From NCBI GenBank assembly GCA_030611625.1, contig JAUWPK010000221.1, forward strand, positions 1-6,449: a DNA stretch of 6,449 bases, given 5' to 3'. Below are positions 1 to 6,190 of the stretch, piece after piece (position 1 is the first letter of the stretch; each line of letters begins with the position of its first letter). Position numbers and translations under genes: made by a program. The notes beneath the pieces are model-generated. The model did not search any database, was not told the DNA's origin, and saw only the letters and a list, made by a program, of their open reading frames with translations. The DNA is from Promethearchaeum sp. (GTDB taxonomy: Archaea; Asgardarchaeota; Lokiarchaeia; Sigyniarchaeales; Promethearchaeaceae).

Positions 1-402
1 TGCTTTATCCTCGCCTTCAAAAGTCTTGATAACTGTGCCACCTTTTTCTATTTTAAGGGGCATCTTTGAATTTTGAACAATTTCGAAAGAAACTTGATTA
101 CCTTCGATGCTTGTAACTTTGGCTGTTGTTATTACAGTATCTCCAGGGCGAAGCATTCCTCGCAATTCTCCACCTAAATTAATAAATCGAGCGTTATTCT
201 TACTGGCGATATTACCTAACATTTTAGAAATATATCCGAAATACAACATTCCATGTACAATTACACCTTTTAAACCAACGGTTTCTGCAAAATCATCATC
301 TAAGTGAATGGGATTTCTATCACCACTGGCTTTTGCATATGCTTTAATATTTTCCCTGGTGACGGGTCCATCAATTTGAGTAAAAGTTTGACCTACATCC
401 AT
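1..402 (-). CDS. MaoC-like (R)-specific enoyl-CoA hydratase, catalytic subunit (C-terminus cut by window edge)
   Basis: The 134 visible codons stay open to the window edge. Single-domain MaoC hydratases are usually about 135-160 residues, so little should be missing. The protein has the hotdog-fold hydratase-2 signature: ASGDRNPIH at residues 25-33, then GLKGVIVHGM at 43-52. By comparison with PhaJ-type hydratases, Asp28 and His33 are the catalytic pair and the Gly-rich HGM segment binds the thioester. The family adds water to trans-2-enoyl-CoA (or ACP) thioesters to give (R)-3-hydroxyacyl products, or runs the reverse dehydration, in the cytoplasm. The start ATG at 402-400 has a strong GGAGGG Shine-Dalgarno site 7 nt upstream. 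It lies one base past the stop of the gene at 404-904, which encodes a second MaoC-like protein, so I infer a heteromeric enzyme with this as the catalytic subunit. Acyl chain length and pathway cannot be read from the sequence. Confidence 0.88.
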   Translation of the reverse strand, partial: MDVGQTFTQIDGPVTRENIKAYAKASGDRNPIHLDDDFAETVGLKGVIVHGMLYFGYISKMLGNIASKNNARFINLGGELRGMLRPGDTVITTAKVTSIEGNQVSFEIVQNSKMPLKIEKGGTVIKTFEGEDKA

Positions 403-403
403 T

Positions 404-904
404 TTAATACCCTCCTTTCCGAATTCCAACGCGTATCGTTGTTTTACAAAATGTTTTCGTTTTATCTTCGTTTGTTGAAACTACTTTAGCTTCTCCCCAA
501 AGAATATTACTTTTTATCCAAAATTTAGTAAATTCTGCTGCACTAAAAACCTTTTTCGTCTCAGTAGTTAAAGGATCACAACCTGAAAAATCATATTCTT
601 GAGCAGCGTGGAGTAATTTACCGATATTTCTTAACATCGGTTCTCCATCTGAGCCTTTTATATCTGGAAGGGCTTCTAATAACTTTGGAATGGTATAACA
701 AGCAGCATAAGCTGGATGTGCAACAATTCCTGAGTAATCTGCTTTTTCATTTGGATCTTCTGGATCGGGAACATAATAATTGGGGTTTTTATCACCGATC
801 GCTGCGGCAAATGCTGATAACTTTTTTCCTTTGATTCTGTACTTTGAAACTGGGAATTTATACCCTTTAAATTGTTCAAAATACTCTGTTGGTCGTTCTG
901 ACAT
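404..904 (-). CDS. MaoC-like hydratase N-terminal-type subunit, probably non-catalytic
   Basis: This 166-residue protein resembles the MaoC_dehydrat_N family (FAS1-dehydratase-like hotdog half). The visible core is FAAAIGDKNPNYY at residues 32-44, then GIVAHPAYAACY around 58-69. It lines up with the SGDRNPIH motif of the next gene, but the catalytic His position is Tyr43; Asp38 remains. In mycobacterial HadA/HadB and similar two-subunit hydratases, one hotdog subunit has lost catalysis and shapes the acyl pocket. By analogy I infer that role here. The reading frame extends upstream to 1021, but that stretch resembles no hydratase. I choose ATG at 904-902 because it puts the motif at the usual distance from the N-terminus and follows a GGAG site, though the 12-nt spacing is long. 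The stop at 406-404 is one base from the downstream start, and the last codons carry that gene's ribosome binding site. An alternative is an active dehydratase using another base. Confidence 0.85.
   Translation of the reverse strand: MSERPTEYFEQFKGYKFPVSKYRIKGKKLSAFAAAIGDKNPNYYVPDPEDPNEKADYSGIVAHPAYAACYTIPKLLEALPDIKGSDGEPMLRNIGKLLHAAQEYDFSGCDPLTTETKKVFSAAEFTKFWIKSNILWGEAKVVSTNEDKTKTFCKTTIRVGIRKGGY
410..415 (-). promoter_or_regulatory. Shine-Dalgarno site of the catalytic hydratase subunit, inside the upstream gene
   Basis: Read on the minus strand this is GGAGGG, 7 nt before the ATG at 402-400. It falls in the last Gly-Gly codons of the upstream hydratase gene, before its Tyr and stop codons. 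Ribosomes finishing the first gene would therefore be placed directly at the second start, which supports coupled translation. Confidence 0.8.
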
Positions 905-916
905 AATTTTAATACA

Positions 917-920
917 CTCC
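917..920 (-). promoter_or_regulatory. Probable Shine-Dalgarno site of the first hydratase gene
   Basis: The minus strand reads TAAGGAG over 923-917, with the GGAG core 12 nt before the ATG at 904-902. The spacing is longer than ideal, but there is no better in-frame start close by, and the site helps favour 904 over the far-upstream ATG at 1021. Confidence 0.55.
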
Positions 921-953
921 TTAGGTGTAGTAATATTTTCTTGTCTCCATTTA

Positions 954-962
954 ATTATAAAA
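954..962 (-). promoter_or_regulatory. Candidate TATA box for the hydratase operon
   Basis: The minus strand reads TTTTATAAT. An archaeal start site about 25 nt downstream would fall near 932, giving a leader of roughly 28 nt that contains the GGAG site. A second TATA-like run, TTTATTTAAAG near 1001-1011, would give a leader of about 75 nt and is a less economical alternative. Judged by eye only. Confidence 0.4.
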
Positions 963-1030
963 CTTGTGTTCGTTTTTTCAAAAAAAAGGAGAATTTCAAA
1001 CTTTAAATAAAAATAATTCAAATTGAAACC

Positions 1031-1039
1031 TTTATTTTT
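1031..1039 (+). promoter_or_regulatory. Candidate TATA box for the aminotransferase gene
   Basis: The run TTTATTTTT follows a purine-rich GAAACC that could serve as a BRE. Its centre is about 36 nt before the ATG at 1071, implying a leader near 10 nt. No Shine-Dalgarno sequence precedes the ATG, in line with near-leaderless translation. A TGAAAC/GTTTCA inverted repeat (1024-1029 and 1050-1055) flanks it. Confidence 0.33.
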
Positions 1040-1070
1040 GACGAAATCAGTTTCATTATAGATTTTAAAA

Positions 1071-2438
1071 ATGGAATTTGATGCTTTAAAAAATACACCG
1101 GTGTTTCAATCTCTTTCCTCCTTGGGAAAAAGGATTTACCAGCCAAATGGAATTTTTTATTGGACAGGTAGAGCAAAAAAAGAGGCAGAGATTAATGCAA
1201 CAATAGGAACTGCTGTTGGTTTTGAAAGTGATATAATTGAGGATGGTAGGGAAAAGCTACTCACATATTATCTTCCGGAACTTAAGCAATTTATAAATTT
1301 ACCTCCCGAAAAATTCGCATCTTACGCTCCGATTGCTGGAATTCCAAAATTTCGCGATCTTTGGGAAAATTGGATAATTTATAAGGGAAAAAATGCAATC
1401 AATTTACCATCTGGGACAATAAATATTACTGGAAAGATTACAAAACCTGCAATTTGCAACGGAATCACGAATTCAATATTTCTTATCAGCCGATTCTTTC
1501 TAAATCCAGGAAAAAAGATAATTTGCCCCAATAAAAGATGGGGAAATTATAATAGCGTATTACACCAGCAAAATGAATTAAAAATTGAAACGTTTCAGTT
1601 TTTTAAAGATGATAGGCTAAATTTAAAAGGTATGTTAGAACTTATGCAGCAAATAGGCGAAGTTCAAGATAAAATTGTTTTAATACTGAATTTTCCAAAT
1701 AATCCGACCGGATATTGTCCAACAAAGAGTGAAATTCAAGATATTTTGAATTCTTTAAAAAATTTTTGCAATTCTTCTAATAAACCAGTTATAATCTTTT
1801 GCGATGATGCATACGAGGGATATTGTTTTTCAGATGAGCGAGTGGGGGCATCAATTTTTTATGAATTAATTGATTTGCATCCAAATTTAATTCCAATTAA
1901 ACTTGATGGAGCCTCGAAAGAAGTTTTAATGTATGGTGGAAGAACTGGGGCGATAACTCTTGGCATCCACTCTTCTTGGTTATCTCATTCTGAGAAAGAG
2001 ATATTCCTACAAGAATGGGAAAATAAAATGCAAGGGATGATTCGATCAACAATTAGTAATTCAAACCACTTTTACCAAGAAGTTTTAATTGAAATTTTAA
2101 GTGGTGGATTTGTGAAAATGGAAGAGAGTAGAAATAAAATATATGAAATCTTGAAAAAACGCTATTTTGCATCTATCAATGCATTTAATAAATACAAAAC
2201 AAATGGAATTACCATAGATCCTGCTGGAGGGGGATTTTTTGTGTTCTTAAATATAGATAAAATCCCTGCTAACAAGTTTGCAGACCATCTTCTTAGGAAA
2301 TATAAAGTTGGGACGTTTCCTGTTGTGAGTGAGAAAGAAGATATTAACGGTATTAGAGTTGCTTTTTGTTCAATTCCATTAGAAAAAATTGAAGAAACAT
2401 TTAAACGAATCAACTTAACTCTATCCGATTTATTATAA
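1071..2438 (+). CDS. Class I/II (fold type I) PLP-dependent aminotransferase
   Basis: This 455-residue cytoplasmic enzyme has the marks of the aspartate/aromatic aminotransferase superfamily, which moves amino groups between amino acids and 2-oxo acids. In order: substrate-side SYAPIAGIPKFRDLW (84-98); NFPNNPTGY (207-215), with Asn211 matching the AspAT Asn that contacts PLP; DDAY (245-248), where Asp245 would hold the pyridine nitrogen and Tyr248 the PLP hydroxyl; ASK (281-283), with Lys283 as the probable Schiff-base lysine; Arg291, phosphate-binding; and GIRVAF (427-432), with Arg429 matching the Arg that binds the substrate carboxylate. All expected residues are present, so it should be active. 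It is somewhat longer than a typical 390-410-residue AspAT, with extra sequence before residue 84. The ATG has no Shine-Dalgarno site. It is divergent from the hydratase operon and is followed by T-runs, so it is probably transcribed alone. The amino acid used cannot be told; I assign no symbol. Confidence 0.88.
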   Translation: MEFDALKNTPVFQSLSSLGKRIYQPNGIFYWTGRAKKEAEINATIGTAVGFESDIIEDGREKLLTYYLPELKQFINLPPEKFASYAPIAGIPKFRDLWENWIIYKGKNAINLPSGTINITGKITKPAICNGITNSIFLISRFFLNPGKKIICPNKRWGNYNSVLHQQNELKIETFQFFKDDRLNLKGMLELMQQIGEVQDKIVLILNFPNNPTGYCPTKSEIQDILNSLKNFCNSSNKPVIIFCDDAYEGYCFSDERVGASIFYELIDLHPNLIPIKLDGASKEVLMYGGRTGAITLGIHSSWLSHSEKEIFLQEWENKMQGMIRSTISNSNHFYQEVLIEILSGGFVKMEESRNKIYEILKKRYFASINAFNKYKTNGITIDPAGGGFFVFLNIDKIPANKFADHLLRKYKVGTFPVVSEKEDINGIRVAFCSIPLEKIEETFKRINLTLSDLL

Positions 2439-2448
2439 TTTTATTCCA

Positions 2449-2465
2449 TTTTTTTTTAATTTTTT
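2449..2465 (+). terminator. Oligo-T transcription terminator after the aminotransferase
   Basis: Two T-runs, nine T at 2449-2457 and six T at 2460-2465, begin 11 nt after the stop codon. Archaeal RNA polymerase stops at such T-tracts without a hairpin. A new TATA-like box follows at 2475, so the next gene is probably a separate unit. Confidence 0.6.
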
Positions 2466-2474
2466 CTGCAAAAG

Positions 2475-2483
2475 ATTTAAAAT
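2475..2483 (+). promoter_or_regulatory. TATA box of the amidohydrolase gene
   Basis: ATTTAAAAT follows a purine-rich GCAAAAG that fits a BRE. Its centre is 29 nt before the ATG at 2508, so the predicted start site lies within a few bases of that ATG and the mRNA would be essentially leaderless. A weak GAGATC at 2495-2500 would then lie upstream of the transcript and is not needed as a ribosome binding site. Confidence 0.5.
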
Positions 2484-2507
2484 CTATTTCCACAGAGATC
2501 ACATTTA

Positions 2508-4025
2508 ATGACCATTTACTTTAATGCAAAGATATTCACATTTAATGGGATTAAATCGTGGATGAAGGTAGAGAATGGAAAAATCATTGAATTAGGGATA
2601 GGAGAAGTTGAACAAAGTGATAATTCCCATGATATGGAACAACACATCATCTTACCTGGATTAATTGATGCTCATCTTCATGTTTTTAATCTGGGATATC
2701 ACACAACTACATTGAATCTTAGCGGGAGTCGATCGATATCCGAGATACAGACAAAATTAAAAGAATTTGCTAACAACAGAGAGGGTTGGATCATTGGTAG
2801 AGGATGGGATCAAGATTTATTTGAGGAGAAGAGATATATAAGTAAAGAGGATCTAGACTTAATAAAACCAGATCAGCCAGTTGTATTATACCGAGTATGC
2901 GGCCACATATCTGTTGTGAACTCTTGTGCACTTGAAATATTAGGAATCAACCAAAATACGGAGGATCCAAATGGTGGTGTGATCGAGAAAGATAAGAATG
3001 GACACCCTACGGGAATTATAAAGGAGAAAGCGTTAGAACTGCTAATCCCTTTCATTGATGTCGATCGGGATAGGCAAAAGGAGATGATAGCAATAGGATT
3101 GCAAAAATGTCTGGAGGTGGGATTAACTACGGTGCAGACTAATGATGAGGACGCATGGATAATATATAAAGAACTTCAAAATGAGGGAAGAATGCCAATA
3201 AGAGTGTATCTTACACCATATCACAAAGAGATTGGCAGAGAAGATACACCAAAACCAAGAACAAGAGACGGATTATTGTACTGTGATAGAGTAAAACTGT
3301 TGGCAGATGGTTCATTGGGCGCACATACCGCTGCAATGAGGGAACCATATGCAGATACCGATGAGACTGGAATAACTGTTTATACTCAGACAGAATTGAA
3401 CAAACTTGTGGGTGAGGCAAATACTGCAGGTTACAGAGTGGAATTCCATGCAATTGGAGATCTTGCTTCAGAAATGGTAATCAATGCTATAGAGGTTAAT
3501 AATGTTAATGACAGACCCATAATAACACATGCACAGATACTTGGGAAGGATCTTATACAAAAAATGAAAGATCTAAATATTATTGCTAATATTCAACCAC
3601 CATTCATAATAACTGACGGAGCATGGGTGGACACAAGACTTGGGATAGATAGTGAGAGAAGAAAATATTCTTACGCTTGGAAAACAATGATTGATGCAGG
3701 GATACATGTATCGGGAGGATCGGATGCACCAGTTGAGAGTAATAATCCACTATTAGGTATATACTCTGCAATTTTCAGAGAGGTTAATAATGGAAAGATT
3801 TGGAGAGAGGAGGAGAGATTAACTTTTGAGGAGGCATTATATATCTATACCAAAGGGGCAGCATATACAGCAAAAGAAGAGGGGAGACTTGGAGATCTTG
3901 CACCAGGATTTGAGGCAGATTTTATTGTACTAAAAGAGGATGTTATCGATCAACCCGAATTATTGAAGGATGCCAAGGTCCAACAAGTCTATATTTCAGG
4001 GATCGAGAAATTAGCTAGATCTTAA
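2508..4025 (+). CDS. YtcJ-type metal-dependent amidohydrolase (Amidohydro_3)
   Basis: This 505-residue protein is a full-length member of the amidohydrolase superfamily. Such enzymes hydrolyse C-N bonds at a metal site in a TIM barrel; known relatives include N-substituted formamide deformylase. Seen in order: a small N-terminal beta region closing with LPGLIDAHLH (49-58), metal ligands His56 and His58; GRGWDQDLF (97-105), typical of the YtcJ group; VKLLADGSLGAHTAAM (262-277), with Lys263 at the family's conserved lysine; FHAIGD (313-318), His314; ITHAQ (339-343), His341; and SGGSDAPVESNNPL (402-415), Asp406. The C-terminal GRLGDLAPGFEADFIVL (459-475) is the usual return strand of the beta domain. 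All metal-site residues are present and there is no signal peptide, so an active cytoplasmic hydrolase is expected. The substrate is unknown. Codon usage differs from the flanking genes: Arg is mostly AGA, and GAG outnumbers GAA about 29 to 15. It converges on the peptidase gene. Confidence 0.9.
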   Translation: MTIYFNAKIFTFNGIKSWMKVENGKIIELGIGEVEQSDNSHDMEQHIILPGLIDAHLHVFNLGYHTTTLNLSGSRSISEIQTKLKEFANNREGWIIGRGWDQDLFEEKRYISKEDLDLIKPDQPVVLYRVCGHISVVNSCALEILGINQNTEDPNGGVIEKDKNGHPTGIIKEKALELLIPFIDVDRDRQKEMIAIGLQKCLEVGLTTVQTNDEDAWIIYKELQNEGRMPIRVYLTPYHKEIGREDTPKPRTRDGLLYCDRVKLLADGSLGAHTAAMREPYADTDETGITVYTQTELNKLVGEANTAGYRVEFHAIGDLASEMVINAIEVNNVNDRPIITHAQILGKDLIQKMKDLNIIANIQPPFIITDGAWVDTRLGIDSERRKYSYAWKTMIDAGIHVSGGSDAPVESNNPLLGIYSAIFREVNNGKIWREEERLTFEEALYIYTKGAAYTAKEEGRLGDLAPGFEADFIVLKEDVIDQPELLKDAKVQQVYISGIEKLARS

Positions 4026-4052
4026 AATAATTTGAAAAAAATGTAATTATTT
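4025..4052. terminator. Possible bidirectional terminator between convergent genes
   Basis: The 40-bp gap between two convergent genes holds a perfect 8-bp inverted repeat, AAATAATT (4025-4032) and AATTATTT (4045-4052). Its 12-nt loop contains seven A at 4035-4041. Read on the minus strand that gives T7, 25 nt past the stop of the peptidase gene, enough for archaeal T-tract termination. For the plus-strand amidohydrolase the signal is weaker. The stem is all A/T and may be fortuitous. Confidence 0.4.
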
Positions 4053-4065
4053 CTCTGAAGAAATA

Positions 4066-6036
4066 TTACTCGTTCTTGTTAAAGCACTTTTTTTGAGTTT
4101 TTATTAATAGGTAAATGATCCCAATTAATCCAATAAAACCTAAAATTCCAAGATTATACGATGGTATACTTTTGAGCCAACTTTGTTTATTGATTATTAC
4201 CTCTACTGAAGCAGAAAATCCCACACCATCGTATACTACAAGTTTAACGGTGGAATCAACAATTTTTTCTTCTGGATATAATTCTCGTATCAAAATACCA
4301 TTTATAGGAGCTTCAAGTTCTTTAGATAAGATACCATCAACATAGATCTCAACATAAGAGTACCCAGAATCTTCATCAAATACAGTCCAATTGAGTGAAC
4401 TATCCTTACCAACAATTAATATTCCATTAGTAGCATTTATTAAAGTTATTTGTGGTTCCACAAGATCAATATTAACCTGATAATGAGTTGGTTTAGCTGC
4501 GATATTACCCAAATTATCAGTCGCTCCTACATGCATGTACCATATTCCTGATGATAAAGGAGAGTCTAACGATGTACCATTTATTGTGGTAAAATTACTA
4601 TTTATGGCTGTTGGAATAGTATCGGGATTTTGATTGAGCGTATAATAATATCCCGAAATTCCGCTTATATCTCGTGGTTCTGTCCAATTAAATACAGGAG
4701 GTGATTGATCAGTATACCATTGATCTGAATTCGGATGAGTCGAAGATGAAACCTCAACTGGCAAAACAAAGGAATCGTATTCAATTGTGACGAATGGATC
4801 ACCTAGAATAACCATCCCATAAAACCAAAATTTATAATCAGCAACATAGAGCTTGATTCTTTGAAACCATTTGTAAAATGCTTCCCCTATGGAACTTTTT
4901 TCAGATAAAGCATTGTAAAAATTATAATCGCTTAGCATCCCTCCAGTTTTTGTTGAAGATATGACAGACAAGGATCTCGGTCCAGAGAACAAATAAGTTG
5001 TCGCTAGACAATCGTCTACTTCCCAGTCTGCAGCACTGCAACAGTAAAGAGAATAAAAATTAAATTGCGGGGGAACTTCATGGATTTCATAGTTTTCTAA
5101 AAGATCATATTCTCCATCGACTTCAAAATAATGAGTTGTAGGACCACTATGTGCGCAAAGATGAGCAAACTCATAATCTTGAGATAATTGTGTTAGCCAA
5201 TCGGTTGCATTAGTTGAAGGAGGGGGAGAATATATTGCTGTAATATCAGGATAGGCATTTTTTAAATAAGCAGACCAATTATCGTAAGTTCCATCAGCCC
5301 AAGGTATCCAAGTATCATCAATATATGAAAGAGCTCGATGCGAACGTGAAACAAATAGGTCCCCTATCCTGTATGCATGTGTTCTATTAAGAACATTAAT
5401 TATATTTTGCTCATTCGATTCTCCCCCCAATGTTCTGTGGGTTGCATCAATCCTACTAATATAAATTTCAGGTAAGATCTCTCCTGTATGCGAATCAAAA
5501 ATATCATCATAATTAGTATCTTCCCAAATTCCATTAAGATCCATAAAATAAAGGTCAGAAAGAAAAATTTCATAATCCAAAGAAAAATAAACTGAAGGGA
5601 ATTCACCGATTAGAACTGCACCTGAAATATCAAACGATGTATGCCAATTTTGAAGTAAATTTCGAAGTTCTAATGCAGTAGAGACCTCTAACGTAAATAA
5701 AATCGGGTCATAACCACTCATATAAAGGTCTTCAATATATATTCCTATGCTTGATTGAATCGAGGGTGATCCGGCGTAGAGCGATGAATTGACTAATATT
5801 ATGATAGTTTCTTCAGTGTATTCACTTTTAATTGCATGTTTTGGGAGATTTAAATTTTGGTCTTTTGAAATTGTTGTGGGAGATTCAAGATCCATCATCA
5901 AATTTGGGTAATATTGATTTTGTAGAGTGTCTAAATTACCTAAAATATAATTATCATTACTAAAAATAGTGAAAGAAACTAATGAAAAACTAAATATCAG
6001 TAAGCAATTCAATAGTATTGCATTTTTTTTTATCAT
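4066..6036 (-). CDS. Secreted, membrane-anchored gingipain-like (family C25) cysteine peptidase with Ig-like domains
   Basis: This 656-residue protein starts with a signal peptide (MIKK, then a hydrophobic stretch at about 6-25). Residues 75-420 read as a C25/gingipain catalytic domain. A SDLYFMDLNGIWED segment (160-173) precedes PEIYISRI (189-196). HLCAHSGP (292-299) gives the likely catalytic His296. SLYCCSAADW (329-338) gives the likely nucleophile Cys333. VISSTKTGG (358-366) and LGDPFVTI (411-418) match the family's closing motifs. The His-Cys gap is 37 residues, close to the 33 in gingipain R. Two Ig/FN3-like domains follow: 430-525 and about 528-616. The tail has SIPSYN, a transmembrane helix (628-645) and a basic end, so the enzyme should sit outside the cell on a C-terminal anchor. 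Nine N-x-S/T sequons fit surface glycosylation. It probably degrades or processes extracellular proteins; the targets are unknown. The Arg/Lys specificity of gingipains should not be assumed. Confidence 0.85.
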   Translation of the reverse strand: MIKKNAILLNCLLIFSFSLVSFTIFSNDNYILGNLDTLQNQYYPNLMMDLESPTTISKDQNLNLPKHAIKSEYTEETIIILVNSSLYAGSPSIQSSIGIYIEDLYMSGYDPILFTLEVSTALELRNLLQNWHTSFDISGAVLIGEFPSVYFSLDYEIFLSDLYFMDLNGIWEDTNYDDIFDSHTGEILPEIYISRIDATHRTLGGESNEQNIINVLNRTHAYRIGDLFVSRSHRALSYIDDTWIPWADGTYDNWSAYLKNAYPDITAIYSPPPSTNATDWLTQLSQDYEFAHLCAHSGPTTHYFEVDGEYDLLENYEIHEVPPQFNFYSLYCCSAADWEVDDCLATTYLFSGPRSLSVISSTKTGGMLSDYNFYNALSEKSSIGEAFYKWFQRIKLYVADYKFWFYGMVILGDPFVTIEYDSFVLPVEVSSSTHPNSDQWYTDQSPPVFNWTEPRDISGISGYYYTLNQNPDTIPTAINSNFTTINGTSLDSPLSSGIWYMHVGATDNLGNIAAKPTHYQVNIDLVEPQITLINATNGILIVGKDSSLNWTVFDEDSGYSYVEIYVDGILSKELEAPINGILIRELYPEEKIVDSTVKLVVYDGVGFSASVEVIINKQSWLKSIPSYNLGILGFIGLIGIIYLLIKTQKKCFNKNE

Positions 6037-6064
6037 GGTACAAAAAAATAGTTAGATTATGAGG

Positions 6065-6076
6065 TTTTAAAAATTT
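6065..6076 (-). promoter_or_regulatory. Candidate TATA box of the peptidase gene
   Basis: The minus strand reads AAATTTTTAAAA, centred about 34 nt before the ATG at 6036-6034. That predicts a start site near 6045 and a leader of about 9 nt. No Shine-Dalgarno site precedes the ATG, only a T-run, so near-leaderless translation is likely. Confidence 0.4.
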
Positions 6077-6159
6077 CTGTACGAAATCAAGGATTATATT
6101 CAAGATTAGTTTTTCTATGGGATAGAAAATTCCAGCAAAATAATAGCTTTTTGCAATAC

Positions 6160-6167
6160 ATTTAAAT
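6160..6167 (+). promoter_or_regulatory. TATA box of the PIN-domain gene
   Basis: ATTTAAAT follows GCAATAC, a possible BRE. Its centre is about 27 nt before the GTG at 6191, which places the predicted start site on or next to that codon. This leaderless geometry supports GTG as the true start. Confidence 0.5.
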
Positions 6168-6190
6168 CATTTTGATTGCGTTAATTATAT

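Noticed and set aside
107..307. Plus-strand open frame opposite the catalytic hydratase gene
   Set aside because: It is antisense to a gene with a clear catalytic motif and has no family resemblance or ribosome binding site.
404..904. The two MaoC genes as a frameshifted single fused hydratase
   Set aside because: Each part has its own start, ribosome binding site and hotdog motif, and the first ends cleanly in a stop one base from the next ATG. That fits two subunits rather than a broken gene.
923..950. Nine-codon open frame before the first hydratase gene on the minus strand, METRKYYYT, as a leader peptide
   Set aside because: It ends just before the GGAG site, which is suggestive, but it has no ribosome binding site and such short frames are common by chance in AT-rich DNA.
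973..987. T6-C-A8 homopolymer stretch as a terminator or hairpin
   Set aside because: No gene ends beside it on either strand; it lies in a divergent promoter region and is probably just AT-rich spacer.
905..1021. In-frame extension of the first hydratase gene to an upstream ATG at 1021
   Set aside because: The extra 39 residues are Phe/Lys/Ile-rich and unlike a hydratase N-terminus, and the stretch covers the likely promoter. The ATG at 904 has a GGAG site and gives the expected motif position.
3211..3453. Minus-strand open frame inside the amidohydrolase gene
   Set aside because: It overlaps the conserved VKLLADGS and FHAIGD coding region on the other strand and looks like a shadow of that gene.
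5400..5606. Second minus-strand frame inside the peptidase gene
   Set aside because: It runs out of phase with the C25 catalytic domain, which has recognisable motifs throughout this stretch.
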